Source: Sanderia malayensis (taxonomy: Eukaryota > Cnidaria > Scyphozoa > Semaeostomeae > Pelagiidae). Taken from it: a stretch of 64,000 nucleotides of DNA. Shown here in pieces: positions 51,101 to 62,063 of this stretch. Positions within the stretch are counted from its first letter, which is position 1. Every line of letters starts with the position of its first letter. A model generated the notes under the pieces. That model saw only the letters and a list, made by a program, of their open reading frames with translations, was not told where the DNA came from and did not search any database. Where the stretch lies: assembly GCA_013076295.1 (NCBI GenBank), contig RQOL01000616.1:6042392-6106391 (forward strand). Direction: 5' to 3'. Made by a program: the position numbers and the translations under genes.

Positions 51101-54100
51101 CTAACCTACCTAATTCTAGCTTCTACCTAACCTACCGTATTATAGCCATAACAACAAACGCCTCTAATTGTAATAAACGCTGCACAACACAACATTCATT
51201 CACAATTCAATACTCATCAGTGTCAGCCATATGCATATTGATAAGCATTGATAAGCGCCACGGGCTGCTATAACATTAAATACGTTTTGTGAGAACGTTA
51301 TTTTATCAACAAGGCATGTGTTCGTATAAGCATTGCAAACAGGAGGATTGGACCGTGTGGACACTGGCATCAACAACAACAACTGGGTCTTGTCCGACCG
51401 AAGAGCGATTTAGGCACTGGACAACAACAGTGGCCTACAAAGGTGCTCATGCAAACTGTATTGGAATTGGCCCACAGTCTTGTCCGACGAGTAACAGAGA
51501 GGAAAGGAAAAAAGGTCAGTACTTGCTGCAGCCTGCTTCTGTGTGTCTGTGTACGAGAATACACTAGGTAACAACACAAAATCTCTGATCTATTCATAAG
51601 CCCTATATATACCACATTAACTTACCCGGGTTAGTTTTACCCTGGTGTGCAGTGTAAGCGCTGACATGGGGCAAAAGTAGGTCCATAGCAAAAAGGCAAT
51701 GCGAATCTGACTTCTGTGGCCCTTTTTGCTTATTATACACAAGCGCGCATGCTCTTGATAGAGACAAACCTGGTTGCGCTCCAGTTCTGCGTTATTGACA
51801 CTTGACCCAAAGCGAGCCCGGATTAGTTTTTTTAGTGTAAATAGGGCTCACAATCAATGTAATACATTTCTTATACTCAATACAAACAGATGTGAAATGC
51901 AGCAAATTGACTGCGCCAGCCAATGGCGCACTGATTGGTTCTGCGTGCAATGGAGTGAACAGTGCATGTAATGAAATTTGCCAAGTAGATTGCAGGACAG
52001 GCTATCCTTTGCAAGGCAACAGGTACGCAGTATGCGGACCGAACGGACAGTGGAACAGACCGCTTGGAACTTGTCAAGGTGGGATACACAAAATTACTTC
52101 AACAAAATTGTCTTTGACCAGCTAGCTCAAATAAGCATTCATGTAAATCGCGTGTAACATTATCCCGGATAGATTCTATTGCACCGACAATCACATGCCC
52201 AACTCTTGCGCCGGTTGCAAATGAACCGAATGAAAACTACGCAATGATCGAGCTACCGGACGCTGTAGCCGACGACCAGAGTGGAAAGAAGCCAACAGTC
52301 ACAATCAGCCATACGTCACCACTCAAGGTGACAGTAGGCATTGTTACTAAAGTGACGTACACTGCCACTGACGATGCAGGCAATCAGAAGTCATGTGATG
52401 CGCGATTTGAAGCAGAAGGTTTGTATCGCTCACGTGTATGTATTGCACTGTAAGGTGGATATGATCTAGAAATAACCTATGAAGCAAGGACATGAAAGTT
52501 CTAAGTATTGAACGAGCTCTGGTTCATGTTATTCAATCGCACCGCATACAACATGCAGCTGAGACCTACATTTTGGGAATTAGCTTAAACAAGCTCTTAA
52601 ATAAATGGTAGCTAACAAAATTTTAGACTAATTAGGTTCTTAAAATGGGTTCTTAATCTCGGAGAAAGAATTAAAACACAGCTGATTTGATTTTTATTTT
52701 CTTCTTCAGCCTCATTGCAACCTCGCCCTCACCCCTCAAAATCAGATATTTTCTCCAAATATGATTCTTGCAAGGCAACTGTAATGTACCAGCATGACTT
52801 CAGAAAATAAGAACCTGAATTTCTTAGCCTATAAGCTCTTGTTTATAGGGATTACCAGGTTAACAGGTTCTCAATTGTTAGGTTCTTAGTTGCGCGTTTT
52901 TACTGTACCGTAATTATTTGAATCATGTGATCCTATCTCTCGTTGTCTAATAGACACGGAGGCTCCAAAGGTTATCAAATGTCCAAAGGACATTGTCATA
53001 GCAACAGAGAGCTCGCCACACACAGTCATTTGGGAAGAGCCGACATTTATGGACAACGTGGATGACACCAATTCATTGACCGTCAAACCAAGTCATCCAA
53101 ATGGCAACAAGTTCTCAAAGGGAACAACCAACGTTGTCTACACTGTTCACGATTCAGCATTCAACGAAGTAAAGTGCGAATTCAAAATACAAATATCAGG
53201 TAACTTGTTGGCCTGCGTCACACCCAATCCTCACAAGAGAAAGGGGTTTTCTAACAATTGACAAAATCCTTGTTTTTGCAGACAGTGAACTGCGCAGAAG
53301 CATGGGAATTAATTTCATTGTCGTTAATAAGGCGTTCCTGTTGTTGCAATTATTGGTCATGCATAAATTACTTCTACATATCCGTGGAAATAGCTTATGC
53401 AAGAGCAAGGATTTGGTCAATTGTTCGTGGACCCATTCTCCATTGAGGATTGGGTTTGCAAGACAGTCTAGTAATTTATCCACCATGCATCATTAGCAAT
53501 TTGAATTTGCAGGGCATCTTGCAGTAGGGGCGGAGAGTTATGCAAAAAAGCTGTAATGAGTTTCATACTGTAACTTATTTATAACTTAAATTAGCAATGA
53601 CAAAAAGTTATTGCTTGCGCTCTAACACCCTTGTATTTGCGCTTGGAATCCCACCCTGATCAGGACCTTGGACTTTACACGTAAACACGCTCCTCCATAG
53701 TGCGCAATTATCACGTCGTACTATCTATTATCAGATCATGTTATTTGCTATCAGATCATTACATCTATTGCCACATCTATCATTGTATGCTTAACCATAT
53801 CAAACTGTTAATGACTCAATTACTCATCCCTATTCATTAAGAATTGAAATGCAAACTCTACGAAGCACCAAAACACGGTGCCTATTCGTGCAATATCAAC
53901 AAGAACGGAATCGAAGAGCTCTTCGTCTGCTCAATCGCGTGTAAAAGCAATTACTGGTTTTTGCAAGACACCAGTATTCCAACACTGTATGACTTCTACG
54001 TCTGTGGAGATGATGGTGGCTGGAAAGGACAAAATCAAATTGGTGTTGGTGTACCAACGTTTTTCGAAAATATTCCCAAAGGAAAGACTCCGTGGCCCGA

Positions 54101-57100
54101 CTGTTCAGGTAAGCTGTATTCACCTAATTCGTATGTATTACGATGAATTTTAATATTGGTAACATTGTTTGGGGGATAAGCTCTATGGTATCATTGCTTA
54201 AACATCACCAAGCATCCCAAAGCTGCATAACGTCCAGATCCAAAAAAAGAAACAATTCTAAAAATTCTTAATTTCCAAAAACCTACAAATTCAAAAAATC
54301 CTTTTTTCCAATGATAAAGAATTCCACTACTCCGCAATTCTCCTCTCCCTGTAAACCCCCAATGCACACTCAAATGTAAAAAATCCGAAATGCACACTCA
54401 AGTCCACTATCCCAGAGCTTAAGTATTCTTCCAGAACCCACAACCCAAATACTCCATTAATAAATGCAGAACCTCTGTATCCAATACATTAACTCAGCGT
54501 GAACGAGAGGCCACACATGTTACCTTTCGTTTTACCACTTGCAGAAGGCAATCCACCAGCAGAGGCAAGCAAACCATTCACGGTGATCGGTGGCTCGTGC
54601 ACGGCCCAAGACGTGGCAACATTGAAAGTCAACTTCATCACGGCCCTCATGACCGATCCAATCATCCAATCAATCTACTGCTCCACCAACAACCAGAACT
54701 GCGTGATCAAGAACGTCAGAGTGCATTGCTCGTCAGTGAAAAGAAAGAGAAACACTGGCAGTGGCTCTTCGAACAGTTTGCATATCTCGTTCGAATTCTA
54801 CGTACAAGATAAGGCTCCCAGTTCTAATCAACGAAGCGAGATGACCAAAATGACCAGAATCATTAATTCTATGAGCGGTCTTGGAAAAGAGGTTCGTAAA
54901 TCAGCCCTTTATCGTGTGGAGCATCAATAAACCGCATGGCGTCATTTCACATTCATAAGTTAAACTGAATGCGATGCGGAGTATTCTAAAGCATGTAGAA
55001 GCTCATAACGTGCAGCAAAAAATAGTTTTACATTAATGAGCCACCCATACGAAATAATAATCTCCATTCTGAAAATGCTCTACGTGGCATTACTCTATCA
55101 TTGTAGATAAAAAGAGTTGCTAGTGCACAGTTGAGAACTTCAACAGTGAACATTGTGCTTCAAGAAAAATCAGCTGAATTGGCATGCGTGCCTGGTTCCG
55201 AATTCACGATTGTCAATGGGACTGGTTCGACTACAGACAGAAGCAAATGCGGTAAGCTCTAAGCGAAGTATACTCCATGTATGCAAATGTTCCATGGTAC
55301 ACAAGCCAATGTCAACCAAAACATGGGTGACAGTTTTAGCTCACAGACTCGTGTATAAGAAACGGAAAGTGAAGCCCTGTAATAATGCTAGAAACACCAA
55401 GATTCTTGGCCAATTATAGCAAGACACTAGGACACTTTCACCAGTAAGAGGGACAGAAAACATGGTCATTTCAAAACGAACAGGGTGAGATACAACAATA
55501 TTTTCATCAGCAACCAGCTAAGATAACAAGGCTGCTATTTCCGAAGGAACAGGGCGAGATAACAAGGCTTTTTGACAACAGCAGAGGAAAGTAACGGGGC
55601 TATTTCAAAACGAACAAGGCGAAGCAACAGGGCTATTCAATTTGACTAGCAACACCAGAGCAGACTGTGTTAAAAATTACCACCATGTCTTAGCATTGCT
55701 TACATATACCAATTTCATTTCTTTACAGTGAAGTGTCCAGCTGGCACAAGTTACAATGCTGGCACGAAAAAATGCCAGGTCTGTCAAGCCGGAACATACC
55801 AGGAGCAGGACGGACAGATGTCTTGCAAGCAATGTCCACAAGGCTTCTCTACACATGGATACGGATCTAACAATCACACATCATGCAAAAGTAAGCTATA
55901 CCTGCTTCAGCAAATGAGCAGGCAACTATCAAATAGCAACATAAGATCAAAAACCCTTCATCGAATGCACAGACAATTACTAAATTGTGTTGTTTTGAAT
56001 TGATAGAAATTTGTCCCCCTGGTACGTATTCTGAAACTGGGTTGGAGACATGTCTTGCATGTCCTAAAGGCCTCTACCAACCCGGCAGAAACAGCACTTC
56101 GTGCGTGTCATGTCCCACTGGAAAGGGAACCAGCAAAATCGGGTCGGCGTCTGCAAAGGATTGCAAGAACAGTAAGCAACTTTCATCCCATTGCGTCCAA
56201 TGCGAATATCAACTGTTTTATTGATCTTTCAGAAAACATCCTCTTATCTCTTTATTTAAGAAAGCTCTTTCTGTATTTGTGTGCCTTTTGTCTTTATTGC
56301 GACCTCCAACCATTGTTACTCTCTTCCTATCCTCAAACTGCTTTTTGACAACTGTGCACTCCAAGCTGACTCATCAATCTTCCATATGCAGAGGCATTGC
56401 ACGTGAAAATCCAATCTGAAGGGTGTGATGACCCTAGAAGAACACAAGGTTGTGGATACACCACCATTAAAGTCGATGGCGTTGATAGATCATTGCACAG
56501 ACGTGGATATAACTTTGTTATTCTTGATGCAAAAACAGGTAAGCAGAAATATGCACAAGTATGCATAGTGAGGGAAAACTAATAAGGACACAGCTTGACA
56601 CTCGTCTTGACATGAAAACACAGAAAATCAGAGTAAAATTGGGGATCTCTAATAAAATACCAGGAATACCTCCACATCGACTCAAGTGGGAAAACTGTGG
56701 CTCAAAAATATGCTTACATTGAGGCTATTACAGCAAAATAACGAACCAATCATACCAGTAGCAATCATTGGTGTCTAAAATTCTGTTTTCCTCATCAAAA
56801 GATACACAAATCTAATCTGAATTACAATTCGAGTGGAAATTTTGATTCTTGCTCCTCCACAAAGGTGTGAAATAACTCTAGCATTCCCTCACATAGACTT
56901 TCAGAAGAATCTATTGAGCAAAATACAACCTTGCATCTATTCCAGGAGCATTTCAAACTGCTGTATCATTTGATACACACACAAGACATGGACCAAGCCA
57001 GATGTATAACTACGTTCAAAATTTGCCAGACAACAGGTTTGTTGTTTACTCCTCGACATGTATAAGTAGCTCCAAAAAACATAAAAGTATTATCTGCAAA

Positions 57101-57593
57101 AACGTCTGGTCTGTTCAAAATTTCTGAATGAAAAAGTTTTTCGAAAAGCCTCTAATATTATAGCATTTTGTAATTTAAGAGTCTTCACAATCTCCAAAAA
57201 TTTCTAACGGCAGAGAACTGACTTTCCACACGTTTTCTCAAATGAACTTGCTCTATGTCCTGTATGAGAATTTTAGGTGGTTACAAAGTTTTTTGGGAAA
57301 TCTCATATTTGAATTGTACACACGTGGAAGACACACTTTAAGTAACATGCATTATTTGCAGCAAAATTGTTCTCATTGGGATACAAGATGAAGCATCACG
57401 ATACATGTCGTATCTCGTTCAGGCCTCCTTGTTGAAGTTGCATGGCACACCTCCCTTCCAAACACAGTACCGTGCAGCTTTTGCAATGATCGGATACAAA
57501 GGAAACACAAAGCCGGCTTGGGTGAAACAGAAGCTCACAAACAGATACAGAGGACCAGCTATGATTGATAGCACAGTTGCCCTCCTTACATAA
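48127..57593 (+). CDS. Secreted mosaic protein: TSP1-like x4, sushi, HYR x2, ephrin-receptor-like, ILEI domain
   Basis: Probably an extracellular matrix or humoral recognition protein; function unknown. Fifteen exons join in phase to about 1012 residues: 48127-48388, 49542-49739, 50494-50688, 51314-51514, 51890-52078, 52173-52418, 52954-53199, 53842-54108, 54545-54895, 55165-55251, 55729-55890, 56007-56171, 56392-56538, 56946-57036 and 57362-57593. After the signal peptide (MKQLTTTMLSITLLGLLFAR), exons 1-4 each encode one cysteine-rich TSP1-like unit (STSWGSWAPG, CRWASWGSYTG). Exon 5 is a sushi domain (VCGPNGQWNRPLGTC), exons 6-7 HYR domains (TYTATDDAGNQKSC), exon 8 a degenerate sushi, exon 9 unrecognised, exons 10-12 ephrin-receptor-like repeats (CPAGTSYNAGTKKCQVC), and exons 13-15 an ILEI/FAM3-type domain (RRGYNFVILDAKTG, KIVLIGIQDEASRYM, AFAMIGYKG). 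Introns 1-13 are all phase 1, and the last is phase 2. Order resembles SVEP1 in part, but ILEI at the end is unusual. Confidence 0.9.
50350..50392. repeat. Perfect 19-bp-stem hairpin in an intron
   Basis: AAGACCAGAAACCTCTCAT, a 5-base loop, then its exact complement, lies in intron 2 of the mosaic-protein gene. Two other hairpins lie in the same intron or nearby: 49318-49386 (CCTGTTAGATATC arms) and 50021-50060 (CACCTTATGCAA arms). Confidence 0.85.
50682..50985. repeat. 29-bp tandem array of exon-intron junction copies
   Basis: Ten full copies and one partial copy of a 29-bp unit (TCCTATTGTAAGTATGCAC plus about 10 bp of CCAATTCACGC type). The first copy is the true junction of exon 3: its TCCTATT is the exon end and GTAAGT is the donor. 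Copies alternate GTAAGT and GTGAGT in a three-unit (87-bp) higher-order pattern repeated three times. Confidence 0.92.
55430..55640. repeat. Degenerate tandem repeat in an intron of the mosaic gene
   Basis: Loose copies built on CGAACAGGGCGAGATAACAAGGCT lie between exons 10 and 11. Confidence 0.6.
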
Positions 57594-57663
57594 ACACGTG
57601 CATAACTATCACATTGCTTTGCATCGCATTGCATTGTAAAATTACTGATACCAGTGTGACTTT

Positions 57664-57669
57664 AATAAA
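57664..57669 (+). promoter_or_regulatory. Poly(A) signal of the mosaic-protein gene
   Basis: AATAAA lies about 70 bp after the stop codon at 57593 and is the likely polyadenylation signal. Confidence 0.6.
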
Positions 57670-57753
57670 CTATTAGTAGAACTTAATGGATATGTAACAC
57701 AATAATTCTCTGCAACATAACTAGTAAAGTAATCCACAAATAATAGTGATAGG

Positions 57754-58284
57754 TCAAAACGATTGTTTTTTCTGAAAGCAAGTTTTCTTTGGACTGAGGT
57801 GTTGGAAATGATCAAGCATCAATCTTGGTAAAAAGAAATTACCATCTTTAGCATGAAGGGTACGGATGTTGTGTTTTTGTTGATTTTTTTCAAATAAGTC
57901 AGCAAATACATTATCACTGTTGTCTCTGCTGCTTCCTTTTTTCTTAGAGAGTGATTTCATTGGGCAATGTTTTTGAATAACATCTAAAGTTCGGTTTTGA
58001 AAATGTTTATGCCAAATTTCTGAAAGAGCTATGACGTCAAAACTAAAGTCAAGGTTGTGTGTAAGAATTTCAAGACTTTCTTTGTTACAGGGCAGAGACT
58101 GGATATTTGTACGAAAAATGCTAAAATGTTGATCGTTTTGCAAATTATTTGTTAGCTTATGGAAAGAATGTGTGTTATAATAATCAAAGTTGGAATGAAA
58201 CTTAGCATAGTTCTCAATATCCTTGCCACACACAATTCGAGAACATTTTGGACAGTTTAAATATTCATCAACATCAACCAGCAT
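57754..58284 (-). mobile_element. LINE endonuclease-domain fragment
   Basis: A 176-codon open frame begins with a Cys-rich segment (CPKCSRIVC), then FSIFRTNIQSLPCNKESL and LDFSFDVIALSEIW, the start of an apurinic-type endonuclease of non-LTR retrotransposons (N-I-x-S-L then L-S-E-x-W). The sequence after ALSEIWHKH no longer fits the domain, so the copy is truncated or rearranged. Confidence 0.75.
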
Positions 58285-58320
58285 AGAATTTCAGGGGGTT
58301 GGGTTGAAAAAACTAACGTA

Positions 58321-58600
58321 CCGTAAATCCCCGACTAAGCCCCTACCTTCGAATAAGCCCCTACCTTCGAATAAGCCCCCATCCTGATAATTATTTGCAA
58401 GGATATTGAGCCCAGGTTTCCAAACATTAAAGTTGTTTAGCGAATGTATTGCAAATAGCATCAAGTTTAAACCAAAAACTTCATTGATTGGCTGCATCGT
58501 ATAGCTTTTATTTTGATATTTTGCTTAATATTGAACAATAATCAGGCTAAAATTTTGTTTTTGCAAATAAGCTCCCTGGGGCTTATTCGAGGATTTACGG
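58321..58600. mobile_element. Short foldback element, CCGTAAATCC termini
   Basis: The left end CCGTAAATCCCCGACTAAGC and the right end GCTTATTCGAGGATTTACGG are inverted copies, and the left arm contains two copies of CCCCTACCTTCGAATAAG. No coding capacity. No clear target-site duplication was seen. Confidence 0.75.
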
Positions 58601-59079
58601 AAAAAATAAAGTTTACTAGAAAGTCTGTACTCACTCAAGACATCCAGAAATGAAAAATATTTAAACAATTTTTTGTTCAATGTCAAATAAAATATAAGTT
58701 GCTAATCAAAAAGAAGCATACATACCTTTGTATTTTTAACTCTTTATCGCACCCAATAACATCGTTTACCATGATGGCATATTATACTCTTTGTTGAACA
58801 ACTTCGCCTGTTTATTCTATCGTGCATGGTATCTAATATCATTCTGGCGCCGTTGTAATCCCCAGTCTCTCAGCAATGCGAATGGGGAGATTTGATTGGA
58901 CAGTTGGGACAGTTGAACGATTTGATTCAAGTTGACTTTTTTCATTGGCGGCAAGCAAAGCATAGCATTGTCAAAATCAATACCAATCCAATCCATCACC
59001 ATTTATTTGTTGTCCTCGTGTTGCTATAAAATAACAGATATAAAATATCAAAGTTAAACTCAGTATATTTAAAAGAAAT
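58601..59079. promoter_or_regulatory. Upstream region of the CENP-A gene
   Basis: AT-rich sequence between a foldback element and the CENP-A start; presumed promoter. The short minus-strand open frames here match nothing recognised. Confidence 0.4.
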
Positions 59080-59782
59080 ATGGTTCGAGTGAAGCGAACG
59101 AAATCTACTGGTGTCTCCAACTCTGGTAGCAGTGGTACTTCAAAGGTCACTACACCGTCTGGAAGCAAACGTGTAGAAGATAGTGCAAGCAAGCCTACTG
59201 GTCCCAGAATTGGTCGAGACAGGTGAGTTATTTACAAAATTGCCATAACATAACAGCCTACGTGCGAAGAGGGGAACGCGCTCTCCATCTCTCCAAAGTT
59301 TCGAGAAAAAGAAGAGGCAAAACAGTTCCCAAAAGAACGCACCCTGAATTTCAACATGTTTTAGTAGTTAAAAATAAGGGGTTGGTGAGGAACTATCTTG
59401 ATCCGTGTACCAAGTGAGTCTTTGTGTCATTTAAGTTGTATTGTATTCTCCATCGTTTTTTCCATAAAGACCAGAAAGGAGACGATTCAAACCAGGCACT
59501 GTGGCCCTGAGGCAAATAAGATATTTTCAAAGCACGCATCATCTGCTTATCGGAAAAGCAAGTTTTTCACGCCTGGTGAGGGAGGTTGTGCACAGCATTG
59601 CACCCGAAAGAAATTTACGTTTTCAGTATAATGCTATAAGTGCATTGCAAGAGGCAGCAGAAGCCTACCTGGTTAGGCTATTCGAGGACACCAATCTTGC
59701 AGCTATTCACGCACGCAGGGTTACTATAATGCCCAGAGACATGGAACTTGTTCGCCGTATAAGAGGAAGTTCCTTAATGTGA
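59080..59782 (+). CDS. CENPA: Centromeric histone H3 variant CENP-A
   Basis: CENP-A replaces H3 in centromeric nucleosomes and founds the kinetochore. Two exons, 59080-59222 and 59470-59782, join in phase 2 to 151 residues. The 48-residue N-terminal tail ([19 protein letters not shown]...) is unlike H3. The histone fold is clear: [20 protein letters not shown] (alpha N), [15 protein letters not shown] (alpha 1), then loop 1 ([11 protein letters not shown]), [33 protein letters not shown] and a short end RRIRGSSLM. Between RE and LRFQ there are two more residues than in H3, the loop-1 insertion typical of CENP-A, and the tail lacks the H3 ARTKQTARKS. The ATG at 59080 is the only in-frame start before the splice site. 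It is flanked on both sides by transposons. Confidence 0.93.
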
Positions 59783-60082
59783 ATCACTCTCAGCTGAAAA
59801 GATTTTTTACAAAACTTTTTTTAATTTTCATCACATTCTTAAATATATTGTTCAAGAAAATTTATATTCTTTTATTACTTGTATATTTGTTTTATTGAAG
59901 ATCATTTTATTAATTATTATTGATGGATTTTTTCAATTCTGTTCAGAAGGAAGATCAGCTGGAAACACATGCACCAAAATATTCCCAGCTGTGACCACAT
60001 TATTGAGGAATATAGCTATAGCTACCGATAAACATAGATGATGAGGGTGGTGATGATGACTGCGTAAAAGTAAAACCTGATA
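59783..60082. other. CENP-A 3' region
   Basis: AT-rich, presumably the 3' UTR and a short spacer before the next transposon. Nothing else was recognised. Confidence 0.5.
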
Positions 60083-60374
60083 CCTTATCGGCCCTTTTTA
60101 CGCCGGCCCTAAATGGCGTTAATTTTCGTCGTGCGGCGGAATAAGGGCCGGCGTAAAAAGGGCCGGCGTTAAAAGGGCCAAAATTTTACAAATTTTCTCA
60201 AAAAGCGGCGTTAATTTTTTATTATATTTTTTGCTAACATGCACCTTATTTTAGGCTATATTTGGATATAGTAATGTATATTTAACCAAAATTAGAAGAG
60301 AAACATCAACAAAACAGAAAGTAAACTACTATAGATTAGTAAAGTTAGTGTTTTTTAGTTTAAGAGTTACTAAA

Positions 60375-60546
60375 TCATATGTCTATGCCCTGAAATGGGT
60401 TTTCGCGCAAATGGGATAGGTTTGAGGCTTGGGTAACTGCCTCAGTAATGTGTGCCTTCCTAAAACCGGAAAGAATGAGCTCTTTAGATTCCTTAAAGTG
60501 TTTATACATTTCAATGATCCACTTTGCGTGCAGAGGCTTTATTGCG
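60375..60546 (-). pseudogene. Transposase C-terminal fragment
   Basis: The minus strand reads IKPLHAKWIIEMYKHFKES, then KELILSGFRKAHITEAV and a stop. This looks like the end of a DDE transposase of pogo/Tigger type (K-P-L-H-A-x-W, then I-x-x-G-F-x-x-A-x-I-x-x-A). The rest of the transposase is absent here. Confidence 0.55.
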
Positions 60547-60569
60547 CTTAATCAAACATCCACAATGCT

Positions 60570-60773
60570 GTGTTGAAAAAAATAGAAAACTTTGTAAAAA
60601 GACAGGTAGAAAAAATGTCTGAAAAACTTGATTTCGAACAGGAGCTGGATTTGAGATATGAGACTAGGGAGGAGCAGTGTGAATATGAGGTGGAAGAAAA
60701 CGCCATCGAAGTGCAGTCGGACGAAGAGGTAGATACAGAATGCACCGAAAAAGAGACGATCGTAATTGACTAA
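60570..60773 (+). CDS. Small acidic ORF inside the transposon
   Basis: A 67-codon frame on the strand opposite the transposase remnant: a basic, helical start (LKKIENFVKRQVEKMSEKL), then a strongly acidic end rich in Glu. Probably a degenerate element protein or chance; no family recognised. Confidence 0.25.
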   Translation: MLKKIENFVKRQVEKMSEKLDFEQELDLRYETREEQCEYEVEENAIEVQSDEEVDTECTEKETIVID

Positions 60774-61117
60774 TTTTTTCATGATAATAGCTACTTTCTT
60801 ATCTTTTTCAAGGGTAAAACACGTCTGTAAAATATAATTTTAAATTTTTTCTTTCCTTGGTCTTTGTCCGGCGTAAAACGCGGCCCTAAATGGCGTTAGA
60901 GCAGATTCTTGGGGTGGCGGAATTAGGGCCGGCGTAAAAAGGGCCGGCGTTAAATTAGGGCCGGCGTAAAAAGGGCCGACAAGGTATGCCATATTAAGAT
61001 AGCCTGCCTTTGCCAAGTCATTAACATACCAGAGGGAGGGCCCTTTTAACTTTCATTGTTGATGAGCGTCAAAGCAGATCACACGATGAAAAGTTAATAA
61101 ATTTTATTATTAACTAA

Positions 61118-61839
61118 GGCCTAGTTTATACTGCGAATTATCAACGCAGCGAATTAAATTAAATTAAATTCGGTTTTAGTGCGACAAAATTCATTGAGCA
61201 TTTTGCAGGCGATTTATACTGCGTGTTATCACCGAAGGGAATTAAATTCGAGTCCTGGGTCGAAGAAAAAGCGCGGCGGTGAATTTGGCGCAAAAATCGA
61301 ATATCATTTCCAAAATGGCGCCCCGAAGCACTGTTATGAAAATGTGCGAGAGCATGAGAACACTTAAACAAAACAAATTTTTTTCGATAATAATCGCTTT
61401 CGCAAATGATGTCAACAACCTCATCAATGCATTCATCAGGCCAGGTTGCTTTACGACCACCTCGTTTCTTCTTCGGGTTGTCCTACCCCTAGGCCCTAGT
61501 GGCAGTTTTTAAGATTTTAAACAAGATTTTAAGCAGCCTGTTTAAAAAAGATTTTAAACAGGCTGCTTTACGACGAGCCATCACCAAACATGCTTGCATC
61601 GTCTTCTTTCAGGTGCATAGCTAAATACCTCTTTCTGAAATCCGCCATCTTGTTTGCTGCAATGCTTTGATCAATGCTCACTGATTCGCTCAAAATGCGG
61701 TAGGGGTTGGTGAATTTAATTCCCAAATTCGTGTTTGCTTTTATACTGCGTTTTTCAGTCGCATTAAATAGACACTTAAACTTTTTCCTTCCAATTATTT
61801 TAATTCGCTACGGTGATAATTCGCAGTATAAACTAGGCC
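61118..61839. mobile_element. PIF/Harbinger-type foldback element with TAA duplication
   Basis: Terminal inverted repeats GGCCTAGTTTATACTGCGAA are flanked by TAA (61115-61117 and 61840-61842). Inner copies of the terminal sequence (GATTTATACTGCG) make a nested structure. The interior has a MADF-domain remnant (separate entry), which fits the Myb/MADF protein partner of PIF/Harbinger elements. Confidence 0.85.
61280..61490 (-). pseudogene. MADF-domain protein fragment of a PIF/Harbinger element
   Basis: The minus strand reads RKATWPDECIDEVVDIICES and DYYRKKFV, the typical start of a MADF DNA-binding domain as carried by Harbinger-like elements in invertebrates. The frame then degrades. No start codon or full domain remains. 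Confidence 0.6.
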
Positions 61840-62063
61840 TAACATCAAATGCAATTCATCTTTGAGACAAAATTGACCTATCCTATTCACTCTTCTCAAG
61901 AATCCATCTAAAAATTAAAACTCTGTCTATGTTGTTAATTACTATCACACAGAAATGGTGTTTGCTATGATACATGCGTCACACCCTCGACGCTATCGAC
62001 AGTTGGGCATGCAAAATCGCCCGTCGGGTACACCCTACAATGCAACTCAATAAATTACAATAA

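Larger units (their letters stand above)
60083..60984. mobile_element. TIR DNA transposon remnant with TA duplication
   Basis: The ends CCTTATCGGCCCTTTTTACG and its complement (30-bp inverted repeats) are flanked by TA (60081-60082 and 60985-60986). Blocks rich in GGCCGGCGTAAAAAGGGCC and TAAATGGCGTTA recur inside both ends. The interior encodes two transposon-protein pieces, given separately. TA target sites suggest the Tc1/mariner-pogo superfamily. Confidence 0.85.

Noticed and set aside
59080..59782. Canonical histone H3 gene
   Set aside because: It has an intron, an unrelated N-terminal tail, a two-residue longer loop 1 and a different C-terminus; CENP-A fits better.
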